Below are positions 1 through 5,774 of a stretch of DNA of 5,866 nt, piece by piece (the stretch's first letter is position 1; each line of letters opens with the position of its first letter). Made by a program: the position numbers and the translations under genes. The DNA is taken from NCBI GenBank assembly GCA_002419365.1, contig DIGA01000048.1, forward strand, positions 1 through 5,866. Reading direction: 5' to 3'. The notes under the pieces are model-generated. The model was not told the origin of the DNA. It saw only the letters and a program-made list of their open reading frames with translations, and ran no database searches. Source of the stretch: Mageeibacillus sp. UBA5734 (GTDB lineage: Bacteria > Bacillota > Clostridia > Saccharofermentanales > UBA5734).

Positions 1-1
1 G

Positions 2-850
2 CGCCCCCTCACCAGCGGCACCTACCTGATCAATCCCGACATGCTCGCCGACCTCACCACCAACCGCTACGGCACTCACGCCTCCAATCTCGGTGCCCCG
101 ATTGCCCACAGCCTCGCCACCACCCACGGCGACCACCATGCCAAACTGGCCTTCATCGTCGACCCCGTCACTGTCGATGAATTCGAGCCTATCGCCCGCT
201 ACACCGGCCTGCCCCAGCTCAAACGGCTCAGCCGCTTCCACGCCCTCAACCAAAAAGCCATCGCCCGCCGCGCCGCCACCCAGCTCGGCCGTCCCTACAG
301 CGAGCTCAACCTGATCATCGCCCATCTCGGCGGCGGCATCTCCATCGCCGCCCACCGCCGCGGCCGCGTTATCGACGTCAACAACGCCCTCGAAGAAGGA
401 CCCTTTTCCCCGGAACGCGCCGGCACCCTGCCGACCCTCCAGCTCCTGGACCTTTTCGAGAGCCAACAATACACCCCCGCCCAGATCCGCGCCCTGCTCG
501 TCGGCCGCGGCGGCCTTTTCGCCTACACCGGCACGACCGACGCCCGTGCCATCGAAGACGCCGCTGCCACCGACCCTGAAAAGCGCGCACTCCTTGATGC
601 GATGGCCTACCAGATCGCCAAAACCATCGGGTCCATGGCCGTCCCGCTCAAAGGCCAGGCCGACGCCATCATCCTCACCGGCGGTCTCGCCCGCAGCCCC
701 ATCCTGACCACCGCCATCTCCGAATCGACCCAGTTCCTCGCCCCGGTCCTGATCATTCCCGGCGAAGATGAAATGCTCGCCATGGCCGAAGGCGCCTTGC
801 GTGTGCTCACCGGCCAGGAAGAACCGAAAACGTACGAAAGAGAGGTCTGA
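2..850 (+). CDS. buk: Butyrate kinase, 5'-truncated by the window edge
   Basis: The enzyme transfers phosphate between butyryl phosphate and ADP, giving butyrate and ATP in the last step of butyrate fermentation, in the cytoplasm. It belongs to the ASKHA (acetate kinase-like) fold. The frame is open from base 2, so the gene starts before the window. 282 residues are visible against about 355 for the family, so roughly 75 N-terminal residues are missing. Family blocks seen in order are HASNLGAPIA (about 77-106), FHALNQKA (about 236-259), the phosphate-binding AHLGGGIS (320-343), NNALEEGPFSPERAG (380-424), ILTGGLA (about 671-691) and PGEDEMLAMAEGALRVL (about 758-808). No key block in the visible part is missing. 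The TGA stop abuts the GTG of ptb, which indicates one operon. Specificity could include isobutyrate, isovalerate or other short acids, since branched-chain kinases share these motifs. Family identity is secure; substrate is inferred. Confidence 0.95.
   Translation, partial: RPLTSGTYLINPDMLADLTTNRYGTHASNLGAPIAHSLATTHGDHHAKLAFIVDPVTVDEFEPIARYTGLPQLKRLSRFHALNQKAIARRAATQLGRPYSELNLIIAHLGGGISIAAHRRGRVIDVNNALEEGPFSPERAGTLPTLQLLDLFESQQYTPAQIRALLVGRGGLFAYTGTTDARAIEDAAATDPEKRALLDAMAYQIAKTIGSMAVPLKGQADAIILTGGLARSPILTTAISESTQFLAPVLIIPGEDEMLAMAEGALRVLTGQEEPKTYEREV
839..845 (+). promoter_or_regulatory. Ribosome-binding site of ptb
   Basis: AGAGAGG lies inside the last codons of buk. It is 5 nt before the GTG at 851 and 8 nt before the GTG at 854. 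Either codon could be the start. The site being inside buk supports translational coupling of the two genes. Confidence 0.6.
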
Positions 851-1759
851 GTGGTGGATAATTTCGCCCAACTTGAACAACTCCTCACCGGGCGCAGCCC
901 CGGGCGCATCGCCGTTGCCGCCGCCCACGACAGCCACGTCCTCGAATCCGTCCACGACGTCTGGCAAAAGGGCTACGCCGCGCCCATCCTGATCGGCGAC
1001 AAAGAGAAAATTTTCGCCATCGCCGACGAGCTCCAGATCGACGTCTCCCACATGACCATCATCAAGGAACTCGAAGACCGCCGCGCCGCCGAAATGGCCG
1101 TCAACCTGGTCAACAACCGTGAAGCCGACGTGCTGATGAAAGGCGCCCTCCAGACCGCTGACCTACTCAAGGCCGTCCTCGAACGCGACAAAGGCCTGCG
1201 GACCAACCGGCTGCTCAGCCACGTCGGCCTTTATGAAATCAACGGCTACCACAAGCTCCTGTTCATCACCGATGGCGGCATCAACATAGCCCCCGACCTC
1301 AAGCAAAAAGCCGACATCGTTACCAACGCCATCACCGTTGCTCGCGCCCTCGGTGTCGAAAAGCCCAAAATCGCCGTCCTGGCCGCGGTCGAAACCGTCA
1401 ATCCCGCCATGCAGCCCACCCTCGACGCCGCTGCCCTCACCCTCATGAGCCAGCGCGGCCAGATCAAAAACTGCATCATCGACGGCCCCCTCGCCATGGA
1501 CAACGCCATCAATCTCGAAGCCGCTGTCCACAAAGGCATCAGCTCCCCCGTCGCCGGTGACGCCGATATCCTCCTCGTCCCCAACATCGAAGCCGGCAAC
1601 ATCCTCGTCAAAGCCCTCATCTTTTTAAGCAACGCCCGCTCCTGCGGCATCATCACCGGCGCCCGCGTCCCCCTCGTCGTCACCTCCCGCGCCGAAAGCA
1701 GCGAAGCCAAATACTACTCCATCCTCCTCGCCCTCGCCATCCACGACCAAATCTGCTAA
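851..1759 (+). CDS. ptb: Phosphate butyryltransferase (phosphotransbutyrylase)
   Basis: It converts butyryl-CoA and phosphate to butyryl phosphate and CoA, supplying the substrate of the adjacent kinase. The protein has 302 residues, the normal length for Ptb. Motifs of the phosphate acetyl/butyryl transferase family are visible: DVLMKGALQT (93-102), LLSHVGLYEI (121-130), FITDGGINIAPDL (138-150), AVLAAVETVNPAMQPT (175-190), DGPLAMDNAI (211-220), and GDADILLVPNIEAGN (236-250) continuing into ITGARVPLVVTSRAES (268-283). The start is GTG. Two GTG codons stand in tandem (851 and 854), so the true protein may be one residue shorter. The first GTG directly follows the buk stop. The gene order buk-ptb is the reverse of the ptb-buk order in Clostridium acetobutylicum. 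Length, motifs and the kinase partner favour Ptb over phosphate acetyltransferase. The acyl chain used (butyryl or branched) is not decided by sequence. Confidence 0.95.
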   Translation: MVDNFAQLEQLLTGRSPGRIAVAAAHDSHVLESVHDVWQKGYAAPILIGDKEKIFAIADELQIDVSHMTIIKELEDRRAAEMAVNLVNNREADVLMKGALQTADLLKAVLERDKGLRTNRLLSHVGLYEINGYHKLLFITDGGINIAPDLKQKADIVTNAITVARALGVEKPKIAVLAAVETVNPAMQPTLDAAALTLMSQRGQIKNCIIDGPLAMDNAINLEAAVHKGISSPVAGDADILLVPNIEAGNILVKALIFLSNARSCGIITGARVPLVVTSRAESSEAKYYSILLALAIHDQIC

Positions 1760-1780
1760 AAAAGGGACCCGGTCCCTTTT
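1760..1780. repeat. Perfect palindrome, copy 1 (possible ptb terminator)
   Basis: Ten-base arms AAAAGGGACC and GGTCCCTTTT flank one central C. In RNA this can fold as a 9-bp stem with a CCG loop. It begins one base after the ptb stop codon and ends in four T, so it may act as a terminator in either direction, though the U tract is short. The same sequence recurs at 1858-1878, and a degenerate copy is at 3854-3879. It is therefore more than a private terminator and looks like a dispersed REP-like repeat. The structure is read directly; the function is inferred. Confidence 0.75.
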
Positions 1781-1857
1781 CGGACCAAACCGCCACAAAT
1801 CCACTCCAAATTCGTCACAACTAAACCAAACCATCGACAAACACCATCATCTGCCGA
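1781..1857. other. C-rich, G-poor spacer between the two palindromes
   Basis: The 77-base spacer has about 30 C and 7 G on the + strand, no ATG on the + strand and no evident promoter. With a repeat at each end it resembles the mosaic arrangement of REP elements. It is also the kind of C-rich, unstructured RNA that Rho can load on. No gene is seen. Confidence 0.35.
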
Positions 1858-1878
1858 AAAAGGGACCCGGTCCCTTTT
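1858..1878. repeat. Perfect palindrome, copy 2, in the ilvN leader
   Basis: This is identical to copy 1 over the whole 21-bp palindrome, and the identity extends one base further on each side. The two copies lie 98 bp apart in direct orientation. It ends 12 bases before the ilvN ribosome-binding site, leaving no room for a promoter between. Any ilvN transcript must therefore start inside it or cross it. It could act as a partial terminator or an RNA-stabilising hairpin. Confidence 0.75.
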
Positions 1879-1890
1879 CCGTCACACATC

Positions 1891-1896
1891 AGGAGG
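1891..1896 (+). promoter_or_regulatory. Ribosome-binding site of ilvN
   Basis: A consensus AGGAGG stands 5 bases before the ATG at 1902 and fixes that start. Confidence 0.8.
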
Positions 1897-1901
1897 CAAC
1901 C

Positions 1902-2399
1902 ATGAGCCACATCAAAAAAACCATTCTCTCCGTCTGGGTTGAAGACAAGCCTGGCGTTCTCTGGCACGTCACCGAGCTGTTCGGTGAGGAAAATTGCAAC
2001 ATCGAGAGTCTTGCCGTCGGCTCGACGGAAAAACCCGGCGTCGCGCGCATCACGATCATCGTCAAGGGCGAGCACACAGCTGTAGAAAAAGTCATTGCCC
2101 GCCTCAACCGTGTCACCAACCTCGTCCAGGTCAAGCGCGTCAATGACGCTGAAACCCTCCTGATGGAACTGGGCCTGATCATGGTCGACGCCCCCGACGA
2201 GCGTAAAACCGACCTCATCAACCTCGTCAACGTCTTCCGCGGCAAAATCATCGACGTCGCCTCCAACTCCATGACCATCGCCGTCTCCGGCAGCCCCGAT
2301 AAAATCCAGGCCATGACCGACCTCCTGCGCCCCTACGGCATCCTCGAAATCGTCCGCACCGGCACCATCGCCATGGAAAGAGGGAAGAGGGGCGGCTGA
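1902..2399 (+). CDS. ilvN: Acetolactate synthase (acetohydroxyacid synthase), regulatory small subunit
   Basis: This is the non-catalytic subunit that activates acetohydroxyacid synthase and gives it valine feedback inhibition, at the first common step of valine, leucine and isoleucine synthesis. It has 165 residues, as usual for IlvN/IlvH. The N-terminal ACT domain (about residues 7-80) carries ILSVWVEDKPGVLWHVTELF and NIESLAVGSTEKPGVARITI, both typical of the family. The C-terminal domain (about 84-158) has MELGLIMV, FRGKIIDV and the ending RTGTIAMERG. The start is fixed by AGGAGG 5 bases upstream. No catalytic subunit (ilvB/ilvI) lies on either side in this window, whereas the two are usually adjacent; the partner must be elsewhere in the genome. 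No Val/Leu-rich leader peptide or T-box is seen upstream. An orphan ACT regulator of another enzyme is possible but less likely, given the end-to-end match. Confidence 0.93.
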   Translation: MSHIKKTILSVWVEDKPGVLWHVTELFGEENCNIESLAVGSTEKPGVARITIIVKGEHTAVEKVIARLNRVTNLVQVKRVNDAETLLMELGLIMVDAPDERKTDLINLVNVFRGKIIDVASNSMTIAVSGSPDKIQAMTDLLRPYGILEIVRTGTIAMERGKRGG

Positions 2400-2409
2400 A
2401 ACCGGTAAG

Positions 2410-2455
2410 AAATATGACCGGAATAGTATAAAAATGGTCATAAATATTGCCGGAA
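2410..2455. repeat. Direct repeat with 32-bp period, possible operator
   Basis: AAATAT, two bases, then CCGGAA occurs at 2410-2423 and again at 2442-2455. The 32-bp period is close to three helical turns. Between and overlapping them, ATGACC (2414-2419) and GGTCAT (2436-2441) form an inverted repeat with a 16-base gap. The second direct-repeat unit overlaps the proposed -35 box of the downstream gene, as an operator would. Chance in an AT-rich stretch is a real alternative. Confidence 0.35.
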
Positions 2456-2475
2456 ATGCTAATAAGAGGTAAAAT
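2447..2475 (+). promoter_or_regulatory. Possible sigma-70-type promoter for the ATPase gene
   Basis: TTGCCG (2447-2452; four of six consensus bases), a 17-base spacer and TAAAAT (2470-2475; five of six) lie in a region about 71% A+T (2401-2490). The expected start near 2482 would give a leader of about 70 bases. This is prediction only. Confidence 0.35.
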
Positions 2476-2541
2476 AAATTATCGATTAAAAGAAGCTGAG
2501 ATACTTTCCACTCGTCCTGCACATTCATGAGACCCTGCCCT

Positions 2542-2548
2542 GGAGGAG
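2542..2548 (+). promoter_or_regulatory. Ribosome-binding site of the ATPase gene
   Basis: GGAGGAG stands 5 bases before the ATG at 2554. The in-frame ATG at 2527 lies upstream of this site and has no comparable signal, so 2554 is the better start. Confidence 0.8.
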
Positions 2549-2553
2549 ATCGA

Positions 2554-3852
2554 ATGATCGAACTGCTCAAAGAACTGATTCTCGACTTTATGGAATACGA
2601 ATTCCCGGCCAGTATTCCGCGGCAAGTTGAAATCACACCTGTGCAAGGAAAGCCAACCATCTGCATGGGTGTCAGACGTAGCGGTAAATCCACCTACCTT
2701 TTCCAGCAGATGCAGCATTTGTTGGGGCAAGGCATCCCCCGCCAGAACATTCTCTATTTGAATTTCTTCGACGATCGTCTGCACAACCTCCAGCACGATT
2801 CTCTTAGCTTGATCGTTGAGGCCTATTTCACCCTGTTTCCGGAAAAGAAGCAAACAGAGACCATCTACTGTTTTTTTGATGAAATTCAAACCATTCAGGG
2901 TTGGGAATCCTTCATAGACCGTCTGCAGCGCACAGAGAAATGCGAAATGTTTCTGACCGGATCCTCAGCCCAGATGCTTTCACGTGAAATCGCGACTCAG
3001 ATGCGCGGCCGTGCATTATCGTGGGAATTATTTCCCTTTTCATTCCGAGAATATCTCAGTGCCGAAAAGATCAAATCAGTCGGACCCTTCTCATCCAAGC
3101 AGCGATTCACCGTCCAGAAGGCGTTCGAAAGCTACTGGCAAAGCGGTGGATTTCCTGAAGTCATTCAGACAAACCAGACCTTGAGGATCAAGATTCACCA
3201 GGAATACTGGGGCGCCATGCTCTTTCGCGACCTGATCGAGAGGCACGACATCGCCCATCCAAAGGCCGTCACGGATCTGGCCCATTGGCTGGCAGATAAC
3301 ATCAGTTGCCTATACTCAGTCAACAAATTGACAGGTTATCTGAAGTCTCTTGGGCACACGGTACCAAAATCTTCAGTTTCCGAATACTTGGAATGGTTTG
3401 AAGATGCCTATATCTTTTTCACCGTCCGCCTGTTCGATGCCTCGCTTGTTCGTTCAAATGCCAACCCCAAGAAAATTTACTGCATTGATCATGCCCTTGT
3501 CACCTCAGTTAGTTCAGGTATCCTGGTTAACTCAGGCCATCTGCTGGAAAATCTTGTTTTCCTGGCATTACGCCGTCAAACGCCAGTCATTTTCTACTTT
3601 AAGACCAAAGCCGGTCGTGAGGTTGATTTTCTTGCCCAGTTACCTGACCGTTCCAGAAAACTCATCCAAGTCAGCGAAACACTTGCCGATCCACAGACTC
3701 GCAAGAGGGAAATCACAGCATTGACTGAAGCCATGTCAGAATTGGAGCTATCAGAAGGACTGATCATTACCAAGCAAGAAGAAGAGGTCATCGAAACAGA
3801 TTCAGGCACCATCCGTGTGAAGCCAGCCTGGCGATTTCTTCTGGAAAACTGA
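2554..3852 (+). CDS. AAA_14/DUF4143-type ATP-binding protein
   Basis: This is a P-loop ATPase of the widespread but poorly characterised family with an AAA_14 domain followed by DUF4143. Biological role and partner are unknown and none is claimed. With the start at 2554 it has 432 residues, a normal full length. Walker A is GVRRSGKST (39-47), Walker B is CFFDEIQ (106-112), a sensor-like LTGSSA is at 134-139, then MRGRALSWELFPFSFREYL (150-168), the form usual in this family. YWQSGGFPEV (194-203) and RDLIERHDI (225-233) lead into the C-terminal part. A winged-helix-like stretch (about 240-295) comes next. The C-terminal segment, with LLENLVFLALRR (330-341), FKTKAGREVDF (349-359) and LIQVSETLADPQTRKRE (370-386), resembles a restriction-endonuclease-like fold. 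The position expected for a catalytic lysine is S374, so nuclease activity is doubtful. No signal peptide or membrane segment is seen. Codon choice is more A/T-rich and varied than in the neighbours, which suggests transfer. Confidence 0.9.
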   Translation: MIELLKELILDFMEYEFPASIPRQVEITPVQGKPTICMGVRRSGKSTYLFQQMQHLLGQGIPRQNILYLNFFDDRLHNLQHDSLSLIVEAYFTLFPEKKQTETIYCFFDEIQTIQGWESFIDRLQRTEKCEMFLTGSSAQMLSREIATQMRGRALSWELFPFSFREYLSAEKIKSVGPFSSKQRFTVQKAFESYWQSGGFPEVIQTNQTLRIKIHQEYWGAMLFRDLIERHDIAHPKAVTDLAHWLADNISCLYSVNKLTGYLKSLGHTVPKSSVSEYLEWFEDAYIFFTVRLFDASLVRSNANPKKIYCIDHALVTSVSSGILVNSGHLLENLVFLALRRQTPVIFYFKTKAGREVDFLAQLPDRSRKLIQVSETLADPQTRKREITALTEAMSELELSEGLIITKQEEEVIETDSGTIRVKPAWRFLLEN

Positions 3853-3853
3853 T

Positions 3854-3879
3854 AATAACAGACCACGTCCCATTTTCGG
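3854..3879 (-). repeat. Degenerate third copy of the palindromic repeat, reverse orientation
   Basis: Read on the minus strand, this matches the copy at 1858-1878 plus its flanks at 19 of 26 positions. Shared blocks are CCGAAAA, GGGAC and GGTC. The right arm has decayed, so the palindrome is no longer perfect. It lies just after the ATPase stop codon. Similar GGGAC...GTC motifs occur in REP-type repeats of some bacteria, but that link is from memory. Confidence 0.45.
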
Positions 3880-3883
3880 CCAA

Positions 3884-3929
3884 CGTTGCCTATTAAACAA
3901 CCAGCAAGCTGCTTGTTTAACCGGCAACG
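3884..3929. terminator. Long imperfect hairpin between converging genes
   Basis: The arms are CGTTGCC (3884-3890) with GGCAACG (3923-3929), TTAAACAA (3893-3900) with TTGTTTAA (3913-3920), and CAGC (3902-3905) with GCTG (3908-3911). A 2x2 and a 1x1 mismatch interrupt the stem, giving 19 paired positions over 46 bases. It sits 31 bases after the ATPase stop and 15 bases beyond the ABC gene stop, the right place for a shared bidirectional terminator. No T run follows on either strand, so classic intrinsic termination is not certain. A mobile-element remnant is the alternative. The structure itself is certain. Confidence 0.55.
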
Positions 3930-3944
3930 CCAGACTACTGCGCA

Positions 3945-5774
3945 TCACCCCTCGAACTGGCTGTTGTACAGCTCGGCGTAGAAACCTCCTGCCGCAAGCA
4001 GCGCCTCATGGCGACCCTGCTCGACAATATCACCGTCGCGCATGACCAGGATCAGGTCCGCATCACGGATCGTCGACAGTCGGTGCGCAATGATGAAGCT
4101 CGTCCGGCCATGCATCAGCCGCGCCATCGCCTTCTGGATCAGCACCTCGGTGCGCGTGTCGACCGAGCTCGTCGCCTCGTCCAGGATCAGGATCGACGGA
4201 TCCTTCAGCACCGCCCGCGCGATGGTCAACAACTGCTTCTGCCCTTGCGAAATGTTATTCGCCTCTTCATTCAATTCCATGTCGTAGCCATGCGGCAGCG
4301 TGTGGACAAAATGGTCCGCATAAGCCGCCTGCGCCGCCTCAACCACCGCCGTGTCATCCGCATCCGGCCGGCCAAAACGTACATTTTCCCGGATCGAACC
4401 ATTAAACAGCCACGTATCCTGCAGCACCATGCCGATCTGGGCCCGCAAATCGTTGCGCGTCATCTGCGTGACATCGACCCCGTCGATCGTGATCGAGCCA
4501 CTGTTCAGTTCATAAAAACGCATCAGCAGCTTGACCAGCGTCGTCTTGCCCGCGCCCGTCGGCCCGACAATCGCAACCTTCTGCCCCGGCTTAATCACCA
4601 CCGAGAAATCATGGATGATTGTCTTGCCAGGCACATAGCCAAAATGCACATTTGAAAATTGCACCGCACCGCGCAGCTGCGCCGGGCAGACCGCATCTTC
4701 CGGCTCAGCGATCTCCTCCTCCTCATCCAGGAAAGCGAACACCCGCTCCGCTGCCGCCATCGTTGACTGCAGCACATTCGCGATGTTTGCCACCTGCTGG
4801 ATCGGGTGGTTGAACTGGCGCACATATTGGATGAACGCCAGGATATCGCCGATCAGAATCTTGCCGCTCACAGCCAGCAAACCGCCGATCAGACTGACCA
4901 CGACATAGCCCAGGTTGCCGACAAAACCCATCAGTGGCATCATCAGGCCCGACAAAAACTGCGATTTCCAGCCCGAACGGTACAATTCGCGGTTCAATTC
5001 CTCGAAAATCGCCACCGAGCGCGCCTCGCCGTTGAAGGCCTTCATCACCAGATGGCCGCTGTACATTTCCTCGACATGACCATTGATGTGGCCCAGATAC
5101 GCCTGCTGCGTCTTGAAAAAGCGCTGCGACTGCTTGACGATGAGCATGATCAGCATCATCGAAAGCGGCAAGACCAGCACCGCCGCCAGCGTCATCAGCC
5201 AGCTGATCGTGAGCATCATCACGACAATCCCGAGCAGCAATGCCACGGATGAGACAATTTGCGACAAACTCTGGTTGAGCGTATTGCTCACAGTGTCGAC
5301 ATCATTCGTCACCCGCGACAAAACCTCACCATGCGTCGTCCGGTCGAAATATTTCAGCGGCAACCGGTCGATTTTTGCCGCAATCCGCTCGCGCAGATTG
5401 TAGCTGATCTTCATCGCCACCCCCGACATCAGGTAGCCCTGGATGTAGCCGAGCAGCGTGCTCACACCATACAGAACCGCCAGCCAGATCAAGATCCGCC
5501 CGATCGCGGTGAAATCAATCCCACCCGCGCGCGCCACCTTGGCCATGATCCCTTCGACCAGCTTGTTCGTCGCGGTGCCCATCAGTTTCGGCCCGACGAT
5601 CGTAAACACCGTGCTGCCGATCGCAAACAGAAGCACCAGGATCGTCGTCCACCAGTACGGCCGCATGTATTCGAGCAGCTTGCGCGTCGTACCCTTGAAA
5701 TCGCGCGCCTTTTCGCCCGGCATCATCATGCCGGGACCATGCCCCGGACCACCCGGACCCGGCCCGCGCCGCAT
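3945..5774 (-). CDS. Type IV ABC exporter half-transporter (fused membrane and ATPase domains)
   Basis: This is an inner-membrane ATP-driven exporter of the multidrug/lipid type. The substrate is unknown. From the ATG at 5774 it has 609 residues. A Gly/Pro/Met-rich leader (1-20) is followed by six likely membrane segments at about 41-62, 89-111, 169-190, 191-213, 274-300 and 303-320. The nucleotide-binding domain carries Walker A GPTGAGKTT (404-412), Q-loop Q452, signature ISQGQ (508-512, a variant of LSGGQ), Walker B ILILDE (528-533, catalytic E533), D-loop SSVD (536-539) and H-loop H564. All catalytic residues are present, so this half can hydrolyse ATP. It may work as a homodimer or with a partner encoded to the right. 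The start is uncertain: the frame stays open to the window edge with no in-frame ATG or GTG upstream, the ribosome-binding signal before 5774 is weak, and a second ATG cluster lies at residues 16-18. Confidence 0.93.
   Translation of the reverse strand: MRRGPGPGGPGHGPGMMMPGEKARDFKGTTRKLLEYMRPYWWTTILVLLFAIGSTVFTIVGPKLMGTATNKLVEGIMAKVARAGGIDFTAIGRILIWLAVLYGVSTLLGYIQGYLMSGVAMKISYNLRERIAAKIDRLPLKYFDRTTHGEVLSRVTNDVDTVSNTLNQSLSQIVSSVALLLGIVVMMLTISWLMTLAAVLVLPLSMMLIMLIVKQSQRFFKTQQAYLGHINGHVEEMYSGHLVMKAFNGEARSVAIFEELNRELYRSGWKSQFLSGLMMPLMGFVGNLGYVVVSLIGGLLAVSGKILIGDILAFIQYVRQFNHPIQQVANIANVLQSTMAAAERVFAFLDEEEEIAEPEDAVCPAQLRGAVQFSNVHFGYVPGKTIIHDFSVVIKPGQKVAIVGPTGAGKTTLVKLLMRFYELNSGSITIDGVDVTQMTRNDLRAQIGMVLQDTWLFNGSIRENVRFGRPDADDTAVVEAAQAAYADHFVHTLPHGYDMELNEEANNISQGQKQLLTIARAVLKDPSILILDEATSSVDTRTEVLIQKAMARLMHGRTSFIIAHRLSTIRDADLILVMRDGDIVEQGRHEALLAAGGFYAELYNSQFEG

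Noticed and set aside
1760..1878. Minimal CRISPR array
   Set aside because: There are only two repeats, each a perfect palindrome of 21 bp, with a 77-bp spacer and no cas genes nearby.
1781..1901. T-box or leader-peptide attenuator for ilvN
   Set aside because: There is no T-box sequence, no ATG-started leader peptide and no run of Val/Leu/Ile codons in this interval.
1902..1961. Asp15 of IlvN in place of the Asn found in Escherichia coli IlvH at the valine-site loop
   Set aside because: From memory, VEDKPGVL with Asp is also found in normal small subunits such as those of mycobacteria, so it is ordinary variation and not evidence for loss of feedback control.
2527..2553. Earlier in-frame ATG for the ATPase gene
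   Set aside because: It would add nine residues and place the strong GGAGGAG inside the coding region. The ATG at 2554 has ideal spacing and gives the usual family N-terminus.
1821..2693. Long minus-strand open frame of 290 codons antisense to ilvN
   Set aside because: It crosses ilvN and the promoter region of the ATPase gene, is rich in Asp/Val/Gly as expected from the complement of GC-rich codons, and has no recognisable motif. ilvN on the + strand is secure.
3884..3929. Integron attC site
   Set aside because: The hairpin shape is suggestive, but the terminal arms do not match the RYYYAAC and GTTRRRY core boxes, and there is no integrase or cassette array.
4236..4250. ISQGQ instead of LSGGQ in the ABC signature
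   Set aside because: This variant is common in this exporter subfamily. All other catalytic motifs are intact, so it does not indicate a degenerate site.
4008..4655. Plus-strand open frame of 215 codons antisense to the ABC gene
   Set aside because: Its Arg/His/Gln-rich composition is the usual shadow of a GC-rich gene. It lies wholly opposite the highly conserved nucleotide-binding domain.
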